Assembly: GCA_002205965.3 (NCBI GenBank)
Contig: NADL03000106.1
Location: forward strand, 229,834 to 293,833
Direction: 5' to 3'
DNA length: 64,000 nucleotides
Source: Kappaphycus alvarezii
Lineage: Eukaryota > Rhodophyta > Florideophyceae > Gigartinales > Solieriaceae
The notes under the pieces were generated by a model. That model was not told where the DNA came from. It saw nothing but the letters and a program-made list of their open reading frames with translations, and did no database searches. Positions 1-11,155 of this stretch are shown piece by piece (the first letter of the stretch is position 1; each line of letters begins with the position of its first letter). The position numbers were made by a program, and so were the translations under genes.

Positions 1-1672
1 AGGAGGAGGCGCGAGGTTCCGCGACACTATCCTACCAGAACGGAGCTGACCTAGTGGTTGCAGGGAGGGAAAATACAAAGTTGCGATCTTACGACGCCAA
101 ATGGTAAGGTTTTCTCATATTTACGACAAGTAACTATAGCGGTAACTCACTTCTACGAAATTACAGATACTGAACCAGTTTACCCCAGACCTAGATATCA
201 GCCGCCAAAATATGAACAGTTTATTTCGGAAAATATTAATAATATACCGGTTTAGTCACCATGGTCATTTACTGTCAAGCTTACGCCAAAAAAGGATGAA
301 AAAACTCTATTTCGCGTCGAACACCAATAATTACACCAAAGAATGGTACCGGAACGATTTAAATTCAAAATATGAAGGAAATTCCCCAATATTTGGAGAT
401 AGGGCGATATTTTAAAGTAAATGCTATACATTGGCTATTGGCAGACTCCTTAAGATGAAATTTGTAAGAGAAAACAACTCTAACTAGCAAAATTGGTGCA
501 ATTAGATGCGAGGTAATACCTTTCGGTCTCATGAATGCACAATTTGCAATATAATGAATATTGAATAAGGATTTGAAAGGATCTTCATTTGCAATTGTGT
601 TTATTAATGATGTTTTGGCATTCCAAAAAAACTTTTGGTTAGCATATTTCGGATTTGAAGGCAGTAGTGTAGAGAATAACATAATACAGCTTGAAAATTA
701 AACTTAGCAATTGCTTTTTTTTTGCGCAGGACACCTTGAAGCTACTGGGTCACACTGTGCATCGAGGGTGAATCAAGATCGATCCGGAAAAAACTAAGTC
801 GACCTGGCCCCTGGCCCTACTTCAAACACGTAAGTGTGAGGCTTCTTCGGTTTATTTAATTATTAAGAAGAGAAGTTTCAAAGATTTATCCATGATAGCG
901 GTACCTCTATACGCCAGGAATGCGAAGAACAAGAAGTTTTCCGTGCTAAGGAAATACAAATTGCATTCGGAGAATCTAAAAGAAAGCTAGTTAATTTTCT
1001 AGAAGGCATGTATAAAGATTTTAAAAAAGCCAGTTATAATGGAAACAGATGCATGAGACCGATATTCGGGAACATTTTTGTCCAAAAAATGAAAATTCAA
1101 GGCTACAATTGGTTCAATTCACAAGTCCTTTTTTAAATGATACAGGAAAAAAATAATATGTCTATGAACAGAAAGGACTGACAGTGGCTTTTGCACTGAA
1201 ATTTTTTTCTTGTTTATCTGTTATCACTGGATTGATCAGCAGTCACTTAAGTCAGGATTTCAGGAGAAAGATCCATATCATCGGTTGGCTAGGTGGCTCG
1301 AAATTTTAGCAGACTATCGGTTTGAAATTGTGCGCAGATCCGGACGCAGTAATCAACCAGCTGAATACTTCTCACCTTTGAGGAAACTACAGAATTCGAG
1401 TAGCTGTTTCCCCGAGGATTAAATTGGAGTTACATTAATGACAGGATTGTGTATGAGAATTTTTGAGTCTGACTTCCAAGAACTCATTCGATTCTTGGAG
1501 GATTTGGAAATTCAGAATGTCGACATGTAGCACAGAAAATGGGTACATAGGAACCAGAAACCCTATTCCCCGTGAGAAGGAAAGAGTTTTGGACTTAGTT
1601 AAGCCGGTAATAGTCCAAAAGACCTGCTAAAAGAAAGAATCAAGTTCTTGAGTGCTTTTTATAATGGTTTAG
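1..1672 (+). mobile_element. Ty3/gypsy pol fossil, copy X-A, left part
   Basis: Decayed reverse transcriptase and RNase H of a Ty3/gypsy-type element, cut by the window edge on the left and by element Z on the right. Around 150-250 a frame reads FYEITDTEPVYPRP, the segment that precedes the RT fingers, and the same segment is found in element Y near 63.1 kb. Around 1280-1420 a frame reads RLARWLEILADYRFEIV, the end of a gypsy RNase H. The integrase half resumes at 14521. Seen: collinear similarity with 35.75-36.6 kb (X-B) and, antisense, with element Y. Known: this domain order is typical of Ty3/gypsy. The frame is heavily broken (many breaks), so it is an old fossil. Confidence 0.85.
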
Positions 1673-2710
1673 TGTAGTACAATGCGCGGTGCGCAGTTCT
1701 TCTCGTCTAGGAACGGAACACTACCAGACAATGAGAAATATAACACACACACACGAAGATCCACAGATTGTTCGCTGTCCCTCTTTCTCTTTAAGCACCC
1801 TGCGATGTAGTAGCACAGCTCGCCGACGTCGAGGAGAAATAGGGTTGGAAGAACGAGGGTAGTTCCCTGGGCGGCTGGACGGTATACTTGTCTTCCGGGT
1901 TGCAAGGCCGGACCATGGTCCGCGGAATGCTAGAAACTTGGAATGGGTCGATTCCAAAGAACCGCAGACACCAGAGGTGTAATACAAACAAAGAAGAAGT
2001 AGTATTGGGTCAGCTGTGCTGGACAACACCCTTATCTCCTTTGGAGATAAGGGTGTTGTCCACCCTTATCTTTGGAGATAAGGGTGTTGTCACCAACGAC
2101 AAGCTTGAAGTTCCTATTTGTATATAGACGCCGGAGTCCGGGGCGCCAAGCGTGAGTAAATATCGCAAACAGACAATAAAAGGGGTAGTATAATATTAGG
2201 TAGAGAGGGGGAATAGAAAGGGAGACCCGGGCGGATAAACGTGGCTATAGCCAAAGTTGCTGTTGGCAAGGTTTCTGCAAAGGCGGAAGTTGGGAGTCAA
2301 GTTCAGAGCCAACACCGGGGTGGCTGCTTAATCTGGGGCCCTAGTGGCCAGGTAGATATAAATAATAAGTAACTAGGTTAGGGTTATCTAGGACGGCGGG
2401 GTGAGTGAGGTTAGGGTGAGCCAAGTTAGGGAGATCCAAGTTAGGGATAAGTAAAGTCGACACTTGGCCCAATAGGTGCGTTTCACTTGCGAAAATATCA
2501 GGTCCCATTTGGGGGCCGATTGATTCGAATTGCAAGCCCCCAAGCCCCATCGGGTGGGGATACAGTACCCAAAATAATAGTGGCCGACAAAAGAAAATTG
2601 TCCTTACTGTACTGTACAGTGCCTGCTAGTTAGCAGCGAATCAGATCAAAAAAAGATCACCAAAACTAGCTCTGCGATGGCAGTACAGTATGTGTGCCAA
2701 TTGCACTACA
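1673..2710 (-). repeat. Z 3' LTR
   Basis: Direct repeat of 13531-14520. It starts TGTAGTACAATG and ends TTGCACTACA, giving the TG...CA ends expected of an LTR. It contains a short CA run near 1743, several TTAGGG-like stretches near 2376-2450, and a large perfect palindrome at 2021-2061 that is only rudimentary in the other LTR. It is about 48 bp longer than its partner, mainly because of that palindrome and its duplicated copy. Confidence 0.9.
2021..2061. repeat. 19-bp perfect palindrome in Z 3' LTR
   Basis: Arms 2021-2039 and 2043-2061 are exact reverse complements around a TTT loop (core CTTATCTCC-TTT-GGAGATAAG). A second partial copy follows at about 2062-2092. The 5' LTR has only the 8-bp core (TTATCTCC-TTT-GGAGATAA) at the same place, so the long arms arose after the two LTRs separated. 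Confidence 0.85.
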
Positions 2711-2722
2711 TATCCCCCTTCT
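2711..2722 (-). promoter_or_regulatory. Polypurine tract of Z
   Basis: Immediately next to the 3' LTR, the minus strand reads AGAAGGGGGATA just before the LTR start TGTAGTGCAA. LTR elements use such a tract to prime plus-strand DNA. Its position confirms that Z runs on the minus strand. Confidence 0.75.
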
Positions 2723-2788
2723 GAGCGTGTGAAGAAGTTTAATGCGTTCAGTATCTACTGGGGACTGCGGACGTCCTAACTATACGTC

Positions 2789-2825
2789 CGGTTAGATCTT
2801 AACTATACGGTTAAGATCTATCCGG
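2789..2825. repeat. Hairpin spanning the LINE fragment's stop codon
   Basis: Arms TAGATCTTAAC (2793-2803) and GTTAAGATCTA (2810-2820) flank a 6-nt loop, with a partial CCGG extension on both sides. The hairpin overlaps the stop codon of the minus-strand LINE ORF at 2811. It may be a 3'-end structure of that LINE, which is inference. Confidence 0.55.
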
Positions 2826-3449
2826 ATGTACTTCGTTGTCCAAGCGCATCGGGGCTCGCGACAGGATAGCTTCAGCAATGAATGAACAGAGAGTGCAACT
2901 CAGTCGCTGGTAGATACGGCGGCGGAGAACGCCAACTGTCGAGTGAACCTTGGACGCGATCCCTGGAACTAACTCCTCGATAAATGCAATAGTTTCAGGG
3001 GAAGGGGCACCTAGGGAATCAAACGCCAGAGATCGAAACGTGAATTTCGGCGTGTAAGGCGCAGAATATGGGCCAGTCGATGGAGCGGGGAGGCGTCGGG
3101 CGATGTTGCGTTCCAGGGTTGTAACTTTGTCGCCGGCCGCCAGTTCAGCAGCGCTTCCGGAAACCTGGGTCGCCTTGGTGCGAACTGCGGCCTTGAACGG
3201 TGAAACGACGGTGACGTCCCAGGCAATGGGGCGCAACGTTGTGCCTTCCGTGGTTGGGGGTGGTTTTAAAAGGATATCGGCGGGCCGGAGCTCAGTGCCC
3301 GGGACGAGGAACGGAACCTCTTGCCGAGTATCCAGACCCGCGGCGTTGGTAACGTGCGTCGCAATCGCATTAAATAGCGAGTTATGACGGTGAAGACGGC
3401 CGAAACCAGGACAGCAGAGGTCGGCGGCGTGATCCCCGAGGGTGTCCAA
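2811..3449 (-). mobile_element. LINE fragment a: C-terminal endonuclease end (RLE clade)
   Basis: A 212-codon open frame matching the C-terminal end of a non-LTR reverse transcriptase with a restriction-like endonuclease. From the N-terminus it shows GDHAADLC (tail of a CCHC knuckle), LHRHNSLFNAIATHV, LRPADILL and IAWDVTVVSPF (the PD...D core of the endonuclease), then FTFRSLAFDSLGAPS, a signature repeated at 47.37 kb. Known: R2-like and CRE-like LINEs carry this knuckle plus PD-(D/E)XK domain after the RT. The RT itself is absent, so this is a 5'-truncated copy lying inside Z near its polypurine tract. This piece has no internal stop. The exact clade is inferred. Confidence 0.75.
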
Positions 3450-3544
3450 GGGGTGGTCACAGTGGTGGCAGCGCGGAGAGTAACTTTATGGCATCAGTAA
3501 AACGGGTGTCCGCTGCAGTATCCGACTATACTGCTAGCTAAGTG

Positions 3545-4033
3545 CTAACTGGAAGGTCCACGTCGGCCACGTGCAGCGACACGCCGTACTGTGGCTTTTT
3601 CGACATTCAAAATATTACCTTTTTCGGTTACTGTAGTACCAACTTGGGCCATTTGGCCTAGTTGGGAGGGCCTCCGGCGGCTAGCAGGAAGGTCCTGGGT
3701 TCGAGCCGCGGGTCTCCCCATTCTTGCGGAGGCCTCCCCAAATATCAACCCTAAATCGGGGTTGTACACGTTTTCCACGTTCGACCGGTTTTTGACGTAC
3801 AGTTCTGTGTTGGCAATAACTGTAAACTGCGGTACTCCGGTGCACCTTCGGGAGATTACAACCACGAGAAGGGGCAAGACCCCAAATGGGTAGGTCACTG
3901 CATGCGTGGGTGCCAAATCGGCGAATATAATAGTTACGACAACATCACCGAAAATGAATAAACCTCGTTTTGGCATCCAACCCTTGGTTCCTTTTTCGGC
4001 ATATTTGCTACTATAGCTTGGATCCTTTCTCAC
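3545..4033 (-). other. Unrecognised 162-codon open frame
   Basis: An open frame inside the post-pol region of Z with no motif I recognise. Its C-terminal part is Arg-rich. It overlaps the tRNA-like promoter at 3647-3720 on the other strand, and its open state may be chance. Between 3450 and 4236 I see nothing else except two imperfect copies of a GCACCAGCTCCAC unit (about 4076-4130) in a C/T-rich stretch that leads into the antisense coding region. Confidence 0.25.
3647..3720 (+). ncRNA. tRNA-like pol III promoter (SINE head or tRNA pseudogene)
   Basis: TGGCCTAGTTGG at 3654-3665 fits the A-box consensus TRGCNNAGYNGG exactly. GGTTCGAGCCG at 3698-3708 fits the B box at 9 of 11 positions. The 44-bp start-to-start distance is that of a normal tRNA. 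The acceptor and T-stems do not pair, so it is not a functional tRNA. It most likely derives from a tRNA-headed SINE or a tRNA relic. I see no clear SINE body or tail. Confidence 0.45.
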
Positions 4034-4236
4034 TGTTCACAGATTCGCAGGGTTCCCACTCTGTACACCGTTATATGCACCAGCTCCACCCCTTGTATAC
4101 TCTGTTCGCCATTATCTGCACCAGCTCCACAGGTCACACTGTCCCAATCCCTCTTCTGTCTTCCGTCGCCCGTTCCCCTTCATCTTCTCACAAGCCCGTT
4201 ACTTCATATTCACTGCAAGCGGATTTTTAGTTTCCG

Positions 4237-6240
4237 ATGTTCCCGCGACCCGTCCATGAAGAGCATGAGCTCCGTCTGATGTCGGAGGAACCCTATCGTT
4301 TCTCGCGTGCTGCGTGGTTTGATGTTTACCAGTTTCAGGACGACGAGTGTATGCGGAGGTACATACGGTGGAGGGGTCGCGGCTGGTACTACCATGGGGA
4401 ATCCCGTCAAATGCGTTGCGGTCATTCGAGTGGGGGGCGCGAGTTTCGATGCACTCTGCTGACTTGGGCACGCGTTATCGTCGGTGGAGGTTGGGTAGAT
4501 GAGAGCCACTACGTGCCCGTCAGTTTCGTCGGAGCGACCAGGTTGAACGCTTGGCTGACAAGTTGCGGTTGCTCAAGGGCCCCTTCTTTCTTGACGCTGG
4601 TCCTCGCCCGCTGGACATGTGGTGTAGCCGTTCTCCTGGGTAACACCAGTATGCGCAGTCTCTGCGTATGATCGAGGATGTGGTCCACAACTGGACCGAG
4701 ATGGGCGTGACGACCGATGTACATCCACAGGCGGCGGTCCTATGAGCAGAAAAAGTGTTGTTACATGAGTATCGCACGGTAAAGAAGGCAGATCTTTCAT
4801 TCTGGTCCAGCACTGTGCGCTACGAGTGGCATTGCCGGTCCGAGTTCGGCTGTTTCATCCAGTGGCACCAATCGGAGGCAGAATGCTGGAAACCTTCGGC
4901 GCTGCGTTCTCGGTACATTGCTGTACCTTCTTGGTGGGAAGAGTGGGAGGTTCCGTGGGGTGTGTGGGCCGAGCTTCCTCAGTGTTTGCATATCGCGCCT
5001 CGGATGTATTGGCGAATCGCTCCCCTGCTCGATGGGTCGTACACTGTACCGGTTGAACCATATCGGTGGTCTGCTTCGTCATCTGGGAGGTATACGATAC
5101 CTATCGGTTGTGGTGGATACATCCTTGAATTATTGATGCGCTCTATCGACTTGGTCCGGTCGTGCTGCGAGTTGTCCTTGGGGACGAAGGGTATAGTGAT
5201 TGCTTAGTCTTAGAGCGATTGGTGGATCAAGCAGACTGGGTGCGGGTACCGCGGAGAAACGGTCAGCGTGGAAGCGCTCAGCGGTACACTTATTGCCGAT
5301 CACGAGTTGGGGAGGCGGGAGATTTCATTTGGTACGACCCGTGGTCTAACCAGGTAATTGATGAGGCAGAGGCCCGTAGTCTCGCAGGGCGATTCCGCAC
5401 GACCACCCGTCGGGCACGGTATCTAGAGGGTCGTTTGCAAATAGAGGTCGGGGCCCCGAGGGGCACGGGGATATCTGCGAGGCTCGTACTTTCACCGACG
5501 TCTCTTCGTCAGCGCGTCAACATGAGCCAACAGAAAGAACCAGGGAGAGCTTCTTCTCAAGCAATTCTCTGTTAGGCGTTAACTCAGAACCCAGAATTCG
5601 CAGAAAGGCGGGGAGAGACTCGTCCGCGTAGGGAATCTTCGCAAGTTCTAATGATCATCTCGCCGGACAATCTCAAGTTTCCGAGGTCATCATCCTCTCT
5701 TCTGGGGAGGACTCGCCGCCCTCCAAGCGTTTGAAGCGTGAAGAATCGGCGGGTAAGGAACTAACAGAAGTGGAACAAGGTCCAACTATTGTGGATGCTA
5801 CAGTTCCTTCCTAAGATATCAATTACGGACCGGTGGGGTATCAAGAGCCGTCAGTAGATGTCGTTAAGAATTTCTTGGATTCCATCCTGTCATTTCCAGG
5901 GGGAAGTTGGGCTTCCACAGTACAGCAGTTGGTAGCCCAACTACGAAGTGTCACTATCGATGCCCGCCAGAAAATAATCAATGGGGAGGATGCAACAGGT
6001 TTATTTGTACTCTGGGGTTCCCAAGTTCAGTCTTCAGATCGGGTGTTCTTTTCGGCAGACGCTTAGGCGATAATTCATTACTTCGTCATTAAAGTAGTCG
6101 GAGCTTCCGTTAGTCCTCTCCCGTGGTCAGTGAGAGAGATACGTCGCAGCTGTTCGCGTTTGCAGAGGATCTTGAGCGGCAAGCAACCGGCGAACGGGTC
6201 GATCTTCCGCGGCGCTGCCCTCTATCGATGGATAAGTAGC
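4237..6240 (+). pseudogene. Antisense coding region in Z with SUMO-interacting-like and nuclear-localisation-like motifs
   Basis: A stretch of about 2 kb on the plus strand, opposite to Z's gag-pol, carries long overlapping open pieces that read like one decayed protein. Pieces include a Trp/Tyr/Arg-rich start (RFSRAAWFDVYQFQDDE), a middle part (DFIWYDPWSNQVIDEAEA near 5310-5370), a part with EVIILSSGEDSPPSKRLKRE (5680-5740) and a part with VDVVKNFLDSILSFPGG (5847-5900). EVIILSSGED resembles a SUMO-interacting motif and PPSKRLKR a nuclear localisation signal. No family is recognised. Known: some plant gypsy lineages carry an extra ORF in antisense between integrase and the 3' LTR. An unrelated gene insertion is the alternative. 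Treated as part of a broken LTR element. Confidence 0.45.
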
Positions 6241-6960
6241 GAAATGGGCGAATCCAATCGACAGTAAATAATTGGAAGTCATTGTTTTCAACAATGCGCC
6301 GAAAGTTTCGAGAATTTCCCGTTTCAATTCACTGAGCCCTTTTGAACTTGCTACTAGCGGGCCCTCTAGCAAACCTCCTTGTGCTACGGTCCATGTTGGC
6401 CGAAAGATAATGAGTACTCGGTTGAACTCTATCTTTTAGGATTGTAATTCATCCCCAATCTGAATATTGGAACCCAATTCATAGATTCCGAATTATCTTG
6501 AAGATTTTATCCAACTTGCGCAGTTTCCACCTCTAGTGGTAGGGGCAGTTCATTTTTCGGAAGTATTGCACTACTTTGCTCCTCGTAAGCGCGGATACAG
6601 GTTCCCAAGTTGCCCAGAGATGGGATAGCCGGTTCAGTGGACGCGAAGCAGCAGCTCCTCGTCGTCAGCTCGGCCGTGTGATAAAATGTTCTCGATGACA
6701 TATTCCCGACTCGGGACTTCTGGCTATTGTACGCAAGCTTCAGGTCCCTTGACTGATTTCGGGTCCATGGGGTAGCTGGTTGTCACTGTAGTTCTTTTCA
6801 GATCGCTTTTCTTTGTTAGGGGACTGTTCTCTCGCGAGCGGGCAACAGCGGACGGCGTCGCCTGATCCCCGCTTTTATCCTCTAAGGGAGGAATTGTTTC
6901 TTCGGATACCGTCATTTTCCTGTTGTAATCCTGAGTCTCGAGCCAGTCTTGCGCTGCATT
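6241..6960 (-). other. Z post-integrase region, little recognisable
   Basis: About 700 bp between the antisense coding region and the integrase end. Short minus-strand open pieces (6507-6701 and 6724-6915) are rich in Ser, Lys, Glu and Thr and could be the low-complexity C-terminal end of pol. No conserved domain is visible. Confidence 0.3.
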
Positions 6961-6962
6961 AG

Positions 6963-8252
6963 TTATTTTTTATCTCTATTTTCTATCAATGGAAGGTCAA
7001 GCAGTCTTTTGGACAACGAAATACCTTGGGCGATACCACTTGAGTTGATTCGCATTATGATAGCTGCGGTGGTGTGATCTGTTTGGTGCTGTTCCAGTGT
7101 AGGCTTCAACTGATTCCGATTGGCTCTTTTTTGTGCTTCACCCATGGTATTGTGCAGGCTCGACTCGGTCGCGCGATACACGCTCCTTCGTATCTCCAAT
7201 TTTGATCACCACAGTGTCATCTCGAACTTCCCGGACTCTATGTGGACCAGTTCCACGGCGTACAACTTTTGTTGAAGTTCTTTGCTCGACCAGGGCTCTC
7301 TCCTCAGGAATATGAAAGGTCCGATCCGTATTTCGTATGCAGGGTTTCGTAGCCGCGCGTCAAATTTACGTTTGTATCTTGCTTTTTCCTTCTCTATGAA
7401 CTGGTCCACGGTAGACATGAGAACTTTTAACCAAGCCCTCCACAGGTGGTGGTGTTGTACTGTTGATGATCCTCTTCAAGCGTAGGCTGAGCTTGGATTG
7501 CTAAGGAAGTGGGCGCGCGTGACAAGACGTGTTCGAAGGGGCCACGTTCGTTGTCTTGTAGACGTGTGTTTTATAAGCAAATGTTAGCGCGTCCGTGAAG
7601 AGGTCACAGTCCTTCGTGATCAGCTACGTAGTGCCGGAGGGCTGCGAGTATTGTGCGTTGAAACGCTCCGTGTACTCATTCGCCTGTGGGTGGTATGTGG
7701 TTGTGAACATGTTCTTGATGCTGAGAATTGCGCATACGCTCAAAAAGAATTTTGAAGCAAACTGGCTACCATTATCAGACAATAACTGAATGGTTGGACC
7801 GTAACAAAAACCCAGTGTGTTACAAAGGCGGAGGCAACTGCTGCAGCAGAGTTTTCTTGAGCGACACAGTTCGTACGAGCTTGGAATATCGATCGTGATC
7901 AACAGCAAGAAGCGATTCCCCTGTTGGTACGGATGAGATCGCCGAGTATGTCGATTGCTACGAACTCCAGTGGGGCCCTTGGTGCAAAGCGTTTAGCTCC
8001 TTCACATACTTTCGCATTTGATTGTATTTTTCGCGCAAGTTGGGCACGAGCGAACGACGCATAAGAATAAATCGACATCGATGGCCAATAGTAGGAATTT
8101 TTCAGAGAATACAGTCTCCGGCCACCTGGATGAGCGCCTAACTTGGAATGATGACTGAGTCTTAAAATCCTCTGTTGAAGGAGTTGGTGCGACGATCTGA
8201 ATGTATTCCGATGCTGTTCGACAAGATATCCTTCGTGCTCGAGAGCTTCCAT
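6963..8252 (-). mobile_element. Z integrase region (fossil)
   Basis: Minus-strand pieces show the three parts of a gypsy integrase. First is a zinc-binding region with HHSKLGAHPGGRRLYSLK and YYWPSM (about 8080-8170). Second is the catalytic core, with PLEFVAIDILGDLIRTNRG (about 7930-7990), LLSDNGSQFASKFF and TTYHPQANEYTERFN (7650-7790). Third is a C-terminal module with KFDARLRNPAYEIRIGPF (about 7320-7370). Integrase inserts the element's cDNA into host DNA. The core and C-terminal module have the usual Ty3/gypsy spacing. Broken in several places. Confidence 0.85.
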
Positions 8253-8443
8253 TGTGAAGGGGAGCTAGTGTCCAGCATTTATTCTTGAACGGATCTTCTG
8301 GCAGAAGTCGTCTTTGTACTGTTCCTGGAGAGCTCTTCTGGAGAAATGCATTAAAATTCTTCTTCACTTCCGTTTTGAATGGATAGTACTTGATCTGCAG
8401 TGTCGAAAGAATTCGTTTCATCAAACTCTTGAACTGCCTGGCC

Positions 8444-9780
8444 TTATTGTTGTAGTTTGACTCGACTTTTGCGGCGACTCCACAGCCTCCCCCTCCTCAA
8501 GAGCGGAGGAGTCCTCTGCAAGAAAGCACGGTACTTCCTCGTCAAAATCTCCACAGTTTCACCGATGGTACTAAGTCTTGACAATGCATCTGCTTGTGTA
8601 TTGTTTTTCCCTTTTATACACAACTTCAAAGTCGAATTCCGAAATTCGGAGCTTCCAGCGCATAAGTCGTCCCGATGGATCAGTGACATTCATTAACCAC
8701 CTCAGTGAGGAATGATCCGTGTGGATGGTGAATTTCTCCCCTATAGGTAGGGTCGCAATCGTTAACGCCCAAACCACGGCCAGGCATTCTTTTTCGTGAC
8801 AGGATAACGTGTCTCGCTTCCTTGAGTGATCTAGAGAAGAATCCAATGGGTTTCCGTTCCCCCGTTGGGTAGTTTGGAACAGGGCGACTCCTACTTGATA
8901 TTGACTAGGTCCGTGTCTATTGAATAAGGGAGTCCCGCTTTTGGCAATGCCAATACCTTGGGTGACAAATTTCGGCGATAAGAGTCCGGAAAGCGACTTC
9001 TTCGGTAGCACCAAATGGTTCTATCTTGGTTGGCATACCTTTTCGCAAAAGCTTTTAAGTGGTGCCGCGATGCTGAAAAGTCTTTGATAAATCTGCGGTA
9101 TACATTCAAAGCCGAGAAAACTCCGAAGCTCAGTAAGCGTTGTCGGGTGCTTCCTGCCGGAGTCGGCTACTCTGGTAGAATCTATTTCCAGTCTTCCTGG
9201 CTTGATGATGTGTCCTAGGTATTTGACCTTATCGGACCCAAATGCATTTCCTTAACTTGAGGGATACAAGCATGTTGCAACACCCGCAGAATTTCTTCGA
9301 CATGGTCGATGTGCTCCTATGTTTTTGGAGAAAATGATGACATCGTAAGGTACACGAGACAGGAGCGCCATCGGTATGATGAGAAGAAGAATTCGAGGGT
9401 GCGCTGAAAGGTAGCAGGTGCGTTGCATAATCCGAATGGCATTCGCCTATAGCGATATAATCCTGCGTGGCATACGAAGGCGGTCTTTCTCTGTTCTTTC
9501 CACTTGAACTTGCCAGTAACCAGAGTTGCAATCAAGGGTAGTGAATACTGATGCATCTCCAAGGAGTCAATGCATTCATCCATCCTTGGTAAGGGTAAGT
9601 GTCCTTCACTGTTACGGCGTTCAGTTTTCTGTAATCGACGCAAAAACGAACCGTCCCATCGGGCTTAGGAATTAACACCACTGGTGCAGCCCATGATGAC
9701 TGTGCGGGCTCAATTACGCCTGCTTCTAACATTCTCTGTACCTCGGTTGCTTCTAATTCCCTTGCCTTGGGTCCGCCCGG
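8444..9780 (-). mobile_element. Z reverse transcriptase and RNase H (fossil)
   Basis: The RT begins near 9780 with MLEAGVIEPAQSSWAAPVV and KPDGTVRFCVDYRKLNAV (9590-9730). The palm follows with [19 protein letters not shown] (9390-9450), and the connection follows with VYRRFIKDFSASRHHLKA (9040-9105). RNase H follows with HEKECLAVVWAL and FTIHTDHSSLRWLMN (8690-8800), ending in GKNNTQADALSRL (8570-8610). This is a textbook Ty3/gypsy RT-RNase H order. The open pieces lie in different frames, so the fossil is broken several times. Confidence 0.9.
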
Positions 9781-10271
9781 TAAGGGGTTGAGCGATAGGG
9801 CGAGTCCCGGGAATTAATTCGATGTGGTGTTCAACAGTATTGATTGCTCCCAGCGAACCATCCCACATACTCGAGTACTTTTCAGCATTTCTTTGAATCT
9901 ACTGGCCAGCGTTGGATCTATGTGGCTCCAATCGAGGTCTTCTACTGCTTTTCTTAGACCTTTCGGGTGTTAAAGCTTCTCCATTCAGAGTTTTGTGTTC
10001 GTGTTCTTTAAGCACAGGGCGCTGGTGTCCACCAGTGTTGGTGCAGGACTATACTCTGGGGATATTTCTTCGGTGATACCGAGTACCTCTCCGAAGCTTA
10101 GCTGGCTTGGTACTGTTATTGATGGATGAGTAATGCTTGAGCAACAATTTGCAACCGATGGAGAGTTATAGGATTTGGTGAAGTTCGCGATCAACAACCG
10201 AAATGGGACCCCGCTTCCACTTGTGCAATACCATTGGCAGCTGCCAATCCGAGTTTTTGTAGAGACTTGAG

Positions 10272-11048
10272 TCAGGTTGTACAACTAAGGCCGTGGCGGT
10301 CTGTTGTCACCGGTACAAATGATTGACTTTGTGGCGGAATAGTAACCCGGGTGGACCTAATGTTGGGCGATGCCCTTCCGTCCTTCGAGGGTGGTTCCAA
10401 TTCCGTTGGTAGCGGTCTCTTACTTGGTGCCCTTTTTAAAGGCCTTCGTACTATTGGAACCGTAATTCCTCCTTCGAGCTCAACGAGCTTCTCCCGGGGA
10501 CGAATGGATTCCACAAAACGGTCGCAGAAATCCGTTCCTAATATAACTGGTGCGGCGAGCTTCTCACATACGATGAACATGACCAGAGCAAGATATCTTC
10601 CCAACCGGATGGGTAACTTAATGGTCCCAAGTGTTCTCAACGGATTGTTATTTGCATCACAGATGTCCGGGAGCGGGCCATAAGATAGACGATTCATCGC
10701 TTCCGGTGGGAGTTCCGAACTTCGGACGAAGTTAGGACCTGCTCCAGTGTCTAAAACCGCAAGCGTCCGATGCATGAGTCCGGGTCTAAGGCCGATATCA
10801 GCATACACCTTGTAATTGCGTCGGGCCATAACCATGACTCTGTCTGGGTGCTTCATGCTCCTAACCTTTCTCCATGGACGCTGAAGCTTGAAAGGTGATC
10901 TAAGCAACTGAATTACAATTTTTGGGATCCCAACGCTGCATTTCGGGATCGGGGCGGTATCTGAAGTACTACCATTCTGTGAGTAAGGGAGGGACCATGG
11001 GGCCCCAGATTGGTTTGCAACTGTGTCCAGGTGACAATCTCTTCCCAA
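10272..11048 (-). mobile_element. Z aspartic protease region (fossil)
   Basis: A 258-codon minus-strand open piece contains LAVLDTGAGPNFVRSSEL, the D-T/S-G active-site motif of a retroviral-type aspartic protease. About 80 residues later comes PVILGTDFCDRFVESI, the matching hydrophobic-G-x-D-F strand. In gypsy elements this enzyme cuts the Gag-Pol polyprotein. The stretch 9781-10271 between this and the RT holds only a short linker with no clear motif. Confidence 0.85.
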
Positions 11049-11155
11049 TGGGAGGCTCCCTTTACTCTTTTTTTGAAAGGTTATCGGGACCGCCGGGATG
11101 GAACCGGTGGTATGAAACCTATCGGCGTCGCCGAAGCATTGGGTTTAGCGACTCT

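Noticed and set aside
3647-3720. A functional tRNA gene
   Set aside because: A and B boxes fit, but the acceptor and T-stems do not pair, so it is listed only as a tRNA-like promoter relic.
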